Of a stretch of 64,000 nucleotides of DNA, positions 48,165 through 56,739 are shown piece by piece. The notes below the pieces were generated by a model that was given only the letters and a program-made list of their open reading frames with translations, ran no database searches and was not told the DNA's origin. This DNA is from Rhodanobacter sp. OK091 (GTDB taxonomy: Bacteria > Pseudomonadota > Gammaproteobacteria > Xanthomonadales > Rhodanobacteraceae). The stretch's first letter is position 1. Each line of letters starts with the position of its first letter. The stretch covers positions 620,001-684,000 of the forward strand of contig NZ_FRCH01000002.1 in assembly GCF_900142825.1 (NCBI RefSeq). Direction: 5' to 3'. Made by a program: the position numbers and the translations under genes.

Positions 48165-51100
48165 ATGAGATCCGGGAAGAATAAGAACAGAAGCCTTGAA
48201 GTTCTTGTCGCCGAGGACAGTCCGACCCAGGCGGAAAGGCTGCGGTATCTGCTTGAGGAACAGGGCTACTCGGTCACCGTTGCCTCGGACGGCAAACAGG
48301 CGCTGGCCGCGGCCCGGCAAGGCAAACCGGCGCTGATCGTCAGCGACGTCATGATGCCGGAAATGGACGGCTTCACGCTGTGCGGAGAAATCAAGCGCGA
48401 CGACCAGCTCCGCGATGTGCCGGTGATCCTGCTCACTACGCTTTCCGACGTGCGGGACATCATGAAGGGTTTGGAATGCGGCGCCGACAACTTCATTCGA
48501 AAGCCTTATGAAGAGCACTATCTGCTTGCCAGAGTCGACTACCTGCTGATGCATCAGGAGTTGCGCAAGAGCCAGAAAATGCAGATGGGTGTGGAAATTT
48601 ATCTCGGTGGGCAAAGGCATTTCATTACCGCCGAGCGCCAGCAGATCGTGGACTTGTTGATCTCGGTCTACGAAGAGGCGGTACATATCGGTGAAGAGCT
48701 CAAAGCGCGCCAGCGCGAACTGGCGGACTCCAACTGCACGCTGACCGGGCTCTACCATGTCGCCGAGGGGCTGAATCGCGCGATTAGCGAGCACGAAGTA
48801 TGCAAGCAGGCACTTGAGCATGCAGTGGAATTGCCGGGGGTGCAGGCAGGCTGGATTTTTCTCCTGACCGACGATGTCTTCCGCATCGAGGCAGTGCATA
48901 ACCCGCCGTCGGGATTGTTTGACCCGAACATCGCGGAAACCCCGTGCGAATGCCAGCGCCGTTTTCTTGCTGGCGAGATGAACAGCGTCACCCATACCCT
49001 GCAGTGTCAGCGGCTGGACCGCGCCAACGGCGGTACGGACCGCTCGTGCTGCCATGTCAGCATTCCGCTGTGGAGCGGCGACCGGCGCCTCGGCGTAATG
49101 AATCTGGTCAGGGTGGAGCAAAGCCTGTTCAGGGATGATGAGCTGGAAACGCTTTACGGAGTCGGGCATCAGGTGGGAATCGCGCTGGAACGCGCCAGAT
49201 TGCACGAACACCTGGAGCTGCTGGTGGAACAGCGGACGGCGGCGCTCACGGCGGAGGTCATCGAACGCAAGAGCGCCGAGAAACGCTTCCACGCGCTCTT
49301 CGAATACGCACCGGATGCGGTCGTGATGATCGACCAGCAAGGTACGATCATGCTCGTCAACCGCCAGGCGGAGACCACATTCGGTTACGCGCGGGACGAA
49401 CTGCTCGGCCAGCCGGTCGAAAAGCTCATGCTGGGAGCTTTTCGTCGTGCGCATGTCGAATCACGCGAAGACTTCCTGCGGCATGCCGTTCCCCGGACGA
49501 TGGGTGGGGACATGCTCAACCTGAGCGGTTTGCGCAAGGATGGAACCACCTTTCCGGTAGACATCAGCCTGAGTCCCATGGAGCTGGAAGGCGGCATCGT
49601 GGTGGCTGCAACGGTGCGGGACGTGACCCAGCGCAAGGCGCACGAAGCGAGGATTGCCCGCCTCAACCGGATATACAGCGTACTGAGCAGCATCAATGCC
49701 ACGATCGTGCGCGCCCGGGAACGTCACCAGCTTTTCGCCGAGGTCTGCCGCATCGCGGTAGACCTCGGCCAGTTCGTTTTTGTCTGGATCGGCATGCTCG
49801 ATGTGGATTCGGGGATGGTCACGCCTGTAGCGAGAGCAGGCCATGACGAAGGGTACCTGTCCCGGTTAAGCATGGGTGCCGTGGAAGATGCGCGTACGGT
49901 CAGTTGCACGCTGACAGCGCGCACCCTGGCCGCGCAGCAGCCGGTAATCTGCAATGACGTTGCCACGGATGAAGTCATGCTGTCATCGCGGACCGAAGCA
50001 TTGAGTCGCGGCTATCGCTCTGCGGCAATGTTTCCCCTGATGCTGGATGGCCGGGTGGTTGGCGTGCTTGCGCTCTATGCACCCGAACCTGGCGTTTTCG
50101 ATGAAGAGGAGATGCGGCTACTGATCGAAACGGCCGGGGATATTTCCTTCGCGCTGGATCATCTCGAAAAAGACGATCGTCTCAATTATCTCGCCTATTA
50201 CAACGCCATTACCGGATTACCGAACCGCACGCTTTTTGTGGATCGCGTCGCCCAGAAAATCAACGTGGCGCGCCACCATAACAAGCTGCTCTTCGTGATC
50301 GTGCTCGACTTGAATCGATTCAGCAGTATCAACGAGGCTCTGGGTCGCCAGGCTGGCGACGATCTCTTGCGCCAGATTGCCCAACGGCTGCAAGAAACGC
50401 TCGGTGAAACGGATATCGTCGCCCATTTTTCTGCAGATTGCTTCGGCATTTCGATCGACAACAGCGTGAAAAACGCAAACATTGTCCATGTCATGGAGAG
50501 CATCTTGTCAATAATCAGGGATAAGCCATTTGTGATAGGTGAGCAGGAGCTGCGTGTATCCGCCCGGGCTGGAATATCGTCCTATCCGGGTGACGGCCAG
50601 GGCATCGATACCATTCTGCACAATGCCGAATCGGCGTTGAAAAAATCGAAGGTAACGGCCGATAGGTATTTGTTCTACAAGCCGGCCTTCAATGTGATGG
50701 TCACTGAAAAATTATCGCTTGAGAACAAGCTTCGCCGGGCACTTGAAGAGGGGCATCTGGAGTTGCATTACCAGCCAAAAATCGATCTTTGCAGCCGGCA
50801 AATCAGTGGATTTGAAGCACTGTTGCGCTGGAACGATCCGGAAATGGGGTTGATATTGCCGATGAAGTTCATTCCCCTTCTCGAAGAGACTGGAATGATT
50901 CTGGAGGCTGGCCTGTGGGCTTTGGAAAAAGCGGTGTCGGATGCCTTGACGTGGCATTCGAAAGGCCTCGGGTCTCCGAGGGTGGCGGTGAATGTATCCG
51001 CGATTCAGCTGCAGCAGGACGATTTTGTTGACGTGATCGAGCGTGTCGTAAAAGGGGATCGGGATATGGCGAGCAGGCTCGAGCTCGAAATAACCGAAAG

Positions 51101-51488
51101 TCTGATCATGCACGACATCGCTTCAAATATTCACAAACTTCGATTGATTCGTGAAATGGGGGTGGCGTTGACCATCGATGATTTCGGTACCGGCTACTCT
51201 TCACTCAGCTACATCGCCAAGCTGCCGGTGACAACACTCAAAGTTGATCAGTCATTCATTGCCAACATGGTAAGTAATTCCGATGATTTGAGCATAGTGT
51301 CAACGATCATCTCGCTGGCGCACTCCCTGGGGATGCGTGTAGTGGCCGAAGGTGTCGAGACAAGTGAGCAGGAGAAATTCCTTCGGTTGCTCAAATGCGA
51401 TGAAATTCAGGGCTTCCTGTTCAGTCAAGCGATTGTCGCCGAGAAGGTTGAGGAATTTTTAAAAGAAGGAACATTGCTGCCACGATGA
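48165..51488 (+). CDS. REC-GAF-PAS-GAF-GGDEF(degenerate)-EAL output protein
   Basis: The 1107-residue cytoplasmic protein begins with a receiver (Asp61 in LIVSDVMMPEMDGF), then a GAF domain (about 185-350), PAS (about 375-495), a second GAF (about 510-665), a GGDEF-like domain (about 668-830) and an EAL domain (about 850-1095). The GGDEF motif is replaced by SADCF, so cyclase activity is unlikely. EAL residues look intact: EALLRW, NVSAIQL, LEITES, IDDFGTGYSS, LKVDQSF and AEGVET. It should hydrolyse cyclic di-GMP, controlled by phosphorylation from the CheA hybrid. It starts 13 bp after cheB, so it is the probable pathway output. Confidence 0.93.
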   Translation: MRSGKNKNRSLEVLVAEDSPTQAERLRYLLEEQGYSVTVASDGKQALAAARQGKPALIVSDVMMPEMDGFTLCGEIKRDDQLRDVPVILLTTLSDVRDIMKGLECGADNFIRKPYEEHYLLARVDYLLMHQELRKSQKMQMGVEIYLGGQRHFITAERQQIVDLLISVYEEAVHIGEELKARQRELADSNCTLTGLYHVAEGLNRAISEHEVCKQALEHAVELPGVQAGWIFLLTDDVFRIEAVHNPPSGLFDPNIAETPCECQRRFLAGEMNSVTHTLQCQRLDRANGGTDRSCCHVSIPLWSGDRRLGVMNLVRVEQSLFRDDELETLYGVGHQVGIALERARLHEHLELLVEQRTAALTAEVIERKSAEKRFHALFEYAPDAVVMIDQQGTIMLVNRQAETTFGYARDELLGQPVEKLMLGAFRRAHVESREDFLRHAVPRTMGGDMLNLSGLRKDGTTFPVDISLSPMELEGGIVVAATVRDVTQRKAHEARIARLNRIYSVLSSINATIVRARERHQLFAEVCRIAVDLGQFVFVWIGMLDVDSGMVTPVARAGHDEGYLSRLSMGAVEDARTVSCTLTARTLAAQQPVICNDVATDEVMLSSRTEALSRGYRSAAMFPLMLDGRVVGVLALYAPEPGVFDEEEMRLLIETAGDISFALDHLEKDDRLNYLAYYNAITGLPNRTLFVDRVAQKINVARHHNKLLFVIVLDLNRFSSINEALGRQAGDDLLRQIAQRLQETLGETDIVAHFSADCFGISIDNSVKNANIVHVMESILSIIRDKPFVIGEQELRVSARAGISSYPGDGQGIDTILHNAESALKKSKVTADRYLFYKPAFNVMVTEKLSLENKLRRALEEGHLELHYQPKIDLCSRQISGFEALLRWNDPEMGLILPMKFIPLLEETGMILEAGLWALEKAVSDALTWHSKGLGSPRVAVNVSAIQLQQDDFVDVIERVVKGDRDMASRLELEITESLIMHDIASNIHKLRLIREMGVALTIDDFGTGYSSLSYIAKLPVTTLKVDQSFIANMVSNSDDLSIVSTIISLAHSLGMRVVAEGVETSEQEKFLRLLKCDEIQGFLFSQAIVAEKVEEFLKEGTLLPR

Positions 51489-51509
51489 GCTGTGCTTGAC
51501 GCCGTTGCC

Positions 51510-51722
51510 ATGGGCCGGGTTCTGGCCGGCGTACCGATAGTCGGTCTCGCTCAGATCGAACGCCGGACAATTGCGCCGGATCGTCATGCGCCCACTCGTC
51601 ACGGGTTCGAGCAATCTCGCAGCGCCGAGCTCGGCCGCACTTTTGCCAGCGCTTCTCCGGCTTCCGGTGCTGAGGTCGGTATACATCTTCTTCAAGCCGT
51701 CTCTCCCTTGCTGTTCCTTCAT
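51510..51722 (-). pseudogene. Remnant resembling an IS3-family transposase
   Basis: On the minus strand a reading frame carries LKKMYTDLST, like the C-terminal leucine-zipper region of IS3-type OrfA, and then IRRNCPAFDLSETDYRY, like the N-terminal helix-turn-helix region of OrfB (pattern IR.AC..F..SET.YRY). The region between is scrambled and the catalytic DDE core is absent. It is too short and degenerate to be active. It lies between the EAL protein gene and the glycosidases, at a break in function. Assignment is by remembered pattern and moderately uncertain. Confidence 0.5.
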
Positions 51723-52056
51723 TCGCGCCCCGCCGCTGCTCGCGCGTTGTTGCGATGCAACTTGTCACAATGTAAGTAAATATGAACTATAGGTTCGTAT
51801 GTGAACCATCGTTGGTGGAACGACGGCCCAGGGCGTCATGTATCCGATCCAGCAAATACTTTTTCCGTGCGCGTGGTGGATCAACGATCACCCGGTGTCA
51901 TCGGTGCCGCAAGAATGGGAGGTTGCAGCCATGCCGGGTTATCGCTTTCGACTGTATCTCGATGGGAATCGGCAATCCGATCAACCCTTAGCCGGCCGCC
52001 ATTTCGACACATGGTTTTGCTCTCGACGACGGTCGGTGAGCGCTGGGGCAAAGGTC
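51723..52056. other. Intergenic stretch before the glycosidase pair
   Basis: No gene is supported in these 334 bp. The part around 51768-51830 is AT-richer than its surroundings and contains the 16-bp dyad GGTTCGTATGTGAACC (51792-51807), partly overlapped on its left by GAAC-TATAG-GTTC (51784-51796). It may hold the promoter and operator of the fucosidase gene. Confidence 0.4.
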
Positions 52057-53712
52057 ATGAGGCGCGCATGCACAAGCAAGATGGTGATGGCTGCCGGTTT
52101 ATGGCTGGGGCTGGCCACTCTGTGCGGTTCGGCGGTTGCAGCAGATACGCGCCCACCGGATGCAGCAACGATCGAGAAGCAATGGGTGGCGGCCAACCGG
52201 CCGTACGACAAGGTGCGCCGGACCATTCTCGAGCAGACCCGCACGATTGCCTGGCAAGGGCCCATGCAGCCGGACTGGCAGAGCCTTGGCGGTTATCGCA
52301 CTCCTGATTGGTATCGCGATGCCAAGTTCGGCATTTTCATCCACTGGGGCGTGTATTCGGTGGCGGCTTACAAGGGCGAGTGGTATCCGCGCCACATCTA
52401 TGAGCGCAGTGGCGAATATTCCAATTATTACCAGCACCAGGTGGCGACCTACGGCCCGATGCCGCAGGTCGGTTACAAGAATCTGATTCCGCTTTTCAAG
52501 GCGGAACACTTCGATCCGCAGGCATGGGCCACGCTGTTCCGCGAAGCGGGCGCGCGCTACGTGGTGCCCGTGGCGGAACACCACGACGGCTTCGCGATGT
52601 ACGACTCGAAGTTGTCGGACTGGACGGCGGTGAAGATGGGGCCGCATCGCGACGTGATCGGCGAGCTGGCTCGCGCCATTCGCGCGAAAGGCATGCGGCT
52701 GGGCTTGTCCTCCCATCGCGCCGAGCATGACTGGTTCTTCGACAACGGCCGCACCTTCGATTCCGACGTCAACGATCCGCGTTACGCGGCGCTGTACGGC
52801 CCGGCGCATGCTGTGACGTCGGGCAAGGGCGAAGACGGCAAGGAAGTCGACTGGACCTTCGTATCCGATGCGTATCTCGACGACTGGCTGGCGCGTTCGG
52901 CCGAAATCGTGCAGGACTATCACCCGGACCTGATGTACTTCGATTGGTGGGTCGGGCAGCCGCGCTTCCGTGGCGCGTTGGCCGAGTTCGCCGCGTTCTA
53001 CTACAACCAGGCAGCGGCGCGGCAGCAGGGAGCTGTGCTTTTCTACAAGCTCGACAACATGCGTCCCGGCACTGGCACCATGAATATCGAGCGGGGGCAG
53101 GCGGCGGATATCCGCGAACAACCCTGGCAGACCGAAACCTCGGTGAGCGACGATTCCTGGGGCTATGCGGAAGGCGACACCTACAAGTCGCCGGACGAGG
53201 TCGTGCACCTGCTCGCCGATGTGGTCAGCAAGAACGGCAACTTGCTGTTGAACATCGGACCCAAGGCCGACGGCACTATTCCGGAGCAGGCCCGGCATAT
53301 CCTGCAGGCCGTCGGCCAGTGGCTGGGCGCCAATGGCGAGGCGATCTATGGCACACGGCCGTGGCAGCGTTTCGGCGAGGGTCCCACCCAGGTGGTGGCC
53401 GGCACCATGCAGGACACCAAGACCCGGCCGTATACCGCCGAAGACTTTCGCTTCACGACGAAGGGCAACCGGCTATACGTTATCGAACTGGGCTGGCCGG
53501 CGACGCGCCATGCGGTCGTTCATTCGATTGGACCCGCCATGCGGGTGAAGTCGGTGACCTTGCTGGCGACCGGCAAGTCGGTCGCTTTCAGCCAGCAGGC
53601 CGATGGTTTGCATATGGATCTGCCGGCGCAGCCGGCGGGCGTGCATGCCTACGCGTACCGCATCGAGCTGGAAAGCGTCGACATGCCTGTGCGCGCACGG
53701 AAGGATCAGTGA
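52057..53712 (+). CDS. Exported alpha-L-fucosidase, GH29
   Basis: The 551-residue product has a signal peptide (about 1-29, ending SAVAA). The GH29 barrel includes DAKFGIFIHWGVYSV, VPVAEHHDGFAMYDS and a nucleophile Asp296 in LMYFDWWVG. The C-terminal domain is beta-rich. It removes terminal alpha-L-fucose from glycans in the periplasm or outside the cell. ATG 52057 gives the signal peptide; the frame is open well upstream. A hexosaminidase gene follows 40 bp on, so the pair probably trims fucosylated N-acetylglucosamine glycans such as plant or animal N-glycans (inference). Confidence 0.9.
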   Translation: MRRACTSKMVMAAGLWLGLATLCGSAVAADTRPPDAATIEKQWVAANRPYDKVRRTILEQTRTIAWQGPMQPDWQSLGGYRTPDWYRDAKFGIFIHWGVYSVAAYKGEWYPRHIYERSGEYSNYYQHQVATYGPMPQVGYKNLIPLFKAEHFDPQAWATLFREAGARYVVPVAEHHDGFAMYDSKLSDWTAVKMGPHRDVIGELARAIRAKGMRLGLSSHRAEHDWFFDNGRTFDSDVNDPRYAALYGPAHAVTSGKGEDGKEVDWTFVSDAYLDDWLARSAEIVQDYHPDLMYFDWWVGQPRFRGALAEFAAFYYNQAAARQQGAVLFYKLDNMRPGTGTMNIERGQAADIREQPWQTETSVSDDSWGYAEGDTYKSPDEVVHLLADVVSKNGNLLLNIGPKADGTIPEQARHILQAVGQWLGANGEAIYGTRPWQRFGEGPTQVVAGTMQDTKTRPYTAEDFRFTTKGNRLYVIELGWPATRHAVVHSIGPAMRVKSVTLLATGKSVAFSQQADGLHMDLPAQPAGVHAYAYRIELESVDMPVRARKDQ

Positions 53713-53752
53713 GCCGATAGATCGGCTCCGCAACTTGCTGGGAGATGGTTCG

Positions 53753-55960
53753 ATGTGGAAATCGCTTGCCCTGTGCTGCCTTGCCCTGCTGGGCACCTTG
53801 TCGGTCGTCTGCAAGGCGGCCGACATCTCGATCATTCCGAAGCCGCAGCAATTGCAGGTCGACAAGGGAAGCTATGTGCTTGACGCGCGCACAACGATCG
53901 TCGCCCCCGGCGGTGTGCGTGCACGCGAAATCGCCTCTTTTCTGCGCGAGGCGATTCAGGAGCAGACCGGCATCCGGCTATCCCATGGCAAGTCCGCGCA
54001 CGCGATCGTGCTGAAGATGGATCCATCCGTGCAGGGCGACGAAGCGTATCGGCTCTCGGTGACGACGCGGCATGTCACGATCAGTGCCGCGACCGATAAA
54101 GGCCTGTTCTGGGGCGTGCAGACACTGCGCCAGTTGTTGCCGCTTCGGCATGCGGCCAGAACGAATATTCCGGCGCTGCATATCGAGGATGCGCCGAGCT
54201 TTCCATGGCGCGGGGTGATGCTGGACGCGGGCAGGCACTTCTATCCGGTGTCTTTCATCGAGAAACAGCTGGACGTGCTCAGCTACAACAAGATCAATAT
54301 CTTTCACTGGCATCTCACCGAGGATCAGGGCTGGCGCATTGCCATCGAGCGCTATCCCGCGCTCACCGAGGTGGGGGCCTGGCGCATCGAAGCCGATGGC
54401 AGCCGTTATGGCGGCTTCTATACCCAGCAGCAGGTTCGCGACATCGTCGAATATGCACGCAAGCGCAACATCACCGTGATTCCGGAGATCGAGATGCCGG
54501 GCCACAGCACGGCGGCGCTGGCCGCCTACCCGCAACTCTCGTGCACCCGGCAGCCTTTGCAGGTACCCATCACGTGGGGCGTATTCAAAGATGTCTACTG
54601 CGTGGGCGACGAAGCCACCTTCACCTTCCTGCAGCATGTGCTCGACGAGGTGATCGATCTGTTCCCCGCGCCGTATGTGCACATCGGTGGTGACGAGGTG
54701 CCGAAGGATCGCTGGAAAGACTGCGACTCCTGCCAGCAGCTCATGCACGCGCAGGGGCTGGCCGACGAGGAGGGCTTGCAGAGCTATTTCATCCGGCGCA
54801 TCCAGACCTATCTGGCCGGCAAGCAGCGGACCTTGATCGGCTGGGACGAGATTCTCGAAGGCGGTGCGGACAAAAACGCCATCATCGAGATATGGCGCGG
54901 CGAAGCCGAGGGCCGCAAGGCACTCGCCAGCGGCAATCGCATCATCAACGCCGGGCCGTACTATCTGGACACGCCCACCGCCGAACTCGGCGTGAAAAAG
55001 ATCTACGCCAGCGATCCCCGCCAAGGTTATGCCGACGCCCCGGCAGGGCAGGTCCTCGGTGCCGAGGCGCCCTTGTGGAGCGAGTACGCCACGCCGCTGA
55101 ACGCGGAAAACAAGCTGTATCCGCGCGTGCTGGCATTCGCCGAAATCACCTGGAACGACGGCCCGCGCGACTACGCCGATTTTCAGCGCCGCCTGCAGGC
55201 GCAATACCCGTGGCTCGACGCCCGGCAAGTGAATTACGGTGCCGAAGACCAGAATCTGGCCGATTTCCATGTCGTACCCGATCCGCAGGGCGGCTGGCAG
55301 TTGCAGGCCAGAAGCAGTCTGGCCGACATGGTCTTTGGCTACAGCACCGATGGCAGCGAACCGGGCGAGGGTTCTCCCGAATTCACCGACACGCTGTCGA
55401 TCCGCCACGCGGGCACATTGCAAGTGACACCTTTCCGCCACGGTCGCGCGTTAGATCTGCCGACCCGCTTTACCCTGCTCGACAACCTGGCGTCGGGCAA
55501 GCCGATCACCTACGCACAGCCGCCAAGCCCGCGCTACAGCGGCTCACCCGGCGCGCTGGACGACGGGTTGCTCGGCAGCAACAACCTCCACGACGGCCAA
55601 TGGGTCGGCTGGGAAGGTGGCGATCTGGATGCAAGCATCGACTTGCAGCAAACGACCAGCCTGCGCAGCATCGCGGTGAACTTCATCCAGCAGAGCGGCT
55701 CCTGGGTGCTGCCGCCCAGGAGCGTGACGTTCTATGTGTCGGCCGATGGCGAGCACTGGTCGCAACTCGACACCAAGACTCCCAAGATCGACGCCGGCGA
55801 TGCGCGCCCGCTGGTGCAGCGCATCGAGTTCGCCAGCGCCGCGCCGATAAGCGCGCGCTATGTCCGCGTCAAGGCGGAGAACTATGGCCCGCTGCCGGCC
55901 GACAGCCCTGGTGCCGGTCACAGGGCGTGGTTGTTCTCCGACGAAATCATGCTGCACTGA
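53753..55960 (+). CDS. Exported beta-N-acetylhexosaminidase, GH20
   Basis: The 735-residue product has a signal peptide (about 1-23), a GH20b N-domain (IIPKPQQLQVDKG), and the GH20 barrel with HWHLTEDQGWRI, PEIEMPGHSTAALAAYP and the catalytic pair Asp314-Glu315 in HIGGDEVPK. After the barrel comes a chitobiase-type C-terminal region (GYSTDGSEP) and a discoidin/F5-8-type carbohydrate-binding domain (about 590-735). It releases terminal GlcNAc or GalNAc. GGGAGATGGTTCG precedes ATG 53753. It is co-oriented with the fucosidase. Confidence 0.92.
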   Translation: MWKSLALCCLALLGTLSVVCKAADISIIPKPQQLQVDKGSYVLDARTTIVAPGGVRAREIASFLREAIQEQTGIRLSHGKSAHAIVLKMDPSVQGDEAYRLSVTTRHVTISAATDKGLFWGVQTLRQLLPLRHAARTNIPALHIEDAPSFPWRGVMLDAGRHFYPVSFIEKQLDVLSYNKINIFHWHLTEDQGWRIAIERYPALTEVGAWRIEADGSRYGGFYTQQQVRDIVEYARKRNITVIPEIEMPGHSTAALAAYPQLSCTRQPLQVPITWGVFKDVYCVGDEATFTFLQHVLDEVIDLFPAPYVHIGGDEVPKDRWKDCDSCQQLMHAQGLADEEGLQSYFIRRIQTYLAGKQRTLIGWDEILEGGADKNAIIEIWRGEAEGRKALASGNRIINAGPYYLDTPTAELGVKKIYASDPRQGYADAPAGQVLGAEAPLWSEYATPLNAENKLYPRVLAFAEITWNDGPRDYADFQRRLQAQYPWLDARQVNYGAEDQNLADFHVVPDPQGGWQLQARSSLADMVFGYSTDGSEPGEGSPEFTDTLSIRHAGTLQVTPFRHGRALDLPTRFTLLDNLASGKPITYAQPPSPRYSGSPGALDDGLLGSNNLHDGQWVGWEGGDLDASIDLQQTTSLRSIAVNFIQQSGSWVLPPRSVTFYVSADGEHWSQLDTKTPKIDAGDARPLVQRIEFASAAPISARYVRVKAENYGPLPADSPGAGHRAWLFSDEIMLH

Positions 55961-56081
55961 TTTTGTCCATCGTCCCGGAATCGCAAAGCGATATCCGGGA
56001 CCCAGTGCCCTTGTGCATCAACGCGTTACGTGAAAGGTGCGGGATTCCCGCCATGGATTCTGAAAATAAACTCATCGATAC

Positions 56082-56113
56082 CTATATTTTCACCTGAAAT
56101 GGTGAAAATATAG
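56082..56113 (+). promoter_or_regulatory. Perfect 32-bp LexA-type operator of the mutasome operon
   Basis: CTATATTTTCACC (56082-56094) and GGTGAAAATATAG (56101-56113) are perfect inverted 13-mers around TGAAAT, ending 5 bp before the lexA start. The site includes a plausible -10 (TATATT). Autoregulation by the adjacent LexA is the natural reading. The short distance to the start also means the mRNA, if it begins upstream, could fold over the ribosome binding site. Confidence 0.75.
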
Positions 56114-56118
56114 CGGCC

Positions 56119-56739
56119 ATGAGCCTGCAGCTGACCTCCCGCCAATCCAACATCCTGGACTTCATCCGTGCCCGCGTGGAGCAAGGTGGCCACGCGCCGA
56201 CGCTGGAAGAGATCGGCCAGGCGATGGGCCTGCCCAACGTCAGCGCGGTGCTGAAACATGTGCGCTCGCTGGAGGCCAAGGGCCGGTTGGTCATCGAGCC
56301 GAACCGCTCGCGCGGCATCCGGCTGGTGAGCGCGCCGGACCCCATCGATGCGGACACCATGGATCTGCCGCTGGTCGGCCGCATCGCTGCGGGCGAGCCG
56401 TTGTTTTCCGAATCGCGTATCGAACGCACGTTGCGCGTGTCGCGCTGGCTGTTCCGGCTGAAACCGGATTACCTGGTACGGGTGATCGGCGACTCGATGC
56501 GCGACGAGGGCATCCTGGACCAGGACCTGGTGGGCGTGCATGCCACACCGGTGGCCCGTCATGGCCAGGTGGTCGCGGCGCGGGTGGGTGGCGACCGCTT
56601 CACCATCAAGCGGCTGTACTGGAAGGGCGATGTGATACGGCTGTTGCCGAACAGTCCGGGTTATCAACCCATCGACCCGGATCCCAGCGACGACTTCGCC
56701 ATCGAAGGCTTGTTCGCAGGCTTGCTGAGGGGCTGCTGA
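56119..56739 (+). CDS. lexA: LexA-family SOS repressor of the mutasome cassette
   Basis: The 206-residue repressor has a winged helix N-domain (about 1-70, LTSRQSNILDFIRARV, PNVSAVLKHVRSLEAKG) and a self-cleaving C-domain with site Ala91-Gly92 (RIAAGEPL), Ser126 (GDSMRDEG) and Lys164 (FTIKRLYW). Linked to imuA, imuB and dnaE2, it is the cassette-borne LexA known in many proteobacteria, which may coexist with a separate general LexA elsewhere. Its stop overlaps the imuA start. Confidence 0.95.
   Translation: MSLQLTSRQSNILDFIRARVEQGGHAPTLEEIGQAMGLPNVSAVLKHVRSLEAKGRLVIEPNRSRGIRLVSAPDPIDADTMDLPLVGRIAAGEPLFSESRIERTLRVSRWLFRLKPDYLVRVIGDSMRDEGILDQDLVGVHATPVARHGQVVAARVGGDRFTIKRLYWKGDVIRLLPNSPGYQPIDPDPSDDFAIEGLFAGLLRGC

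Noticed and set aside
40611..51488. Chemosensory operon read as flagellar chemotaxis.
   Set aside because: There is no cheY, cheZ or flagellar gene; CheR-TPR, paired CheW, CheA-REC and a cyclic di-GMP output point to a Wsp-like system.
53711..53728. Hairpin GAGCCGAT-AG-ATCGGCTC between the two glycosidase genes considered as a terminator.
   Set aside because: The loop is only two bases and no T-run follows; the genes are close and probably co-transcribed.
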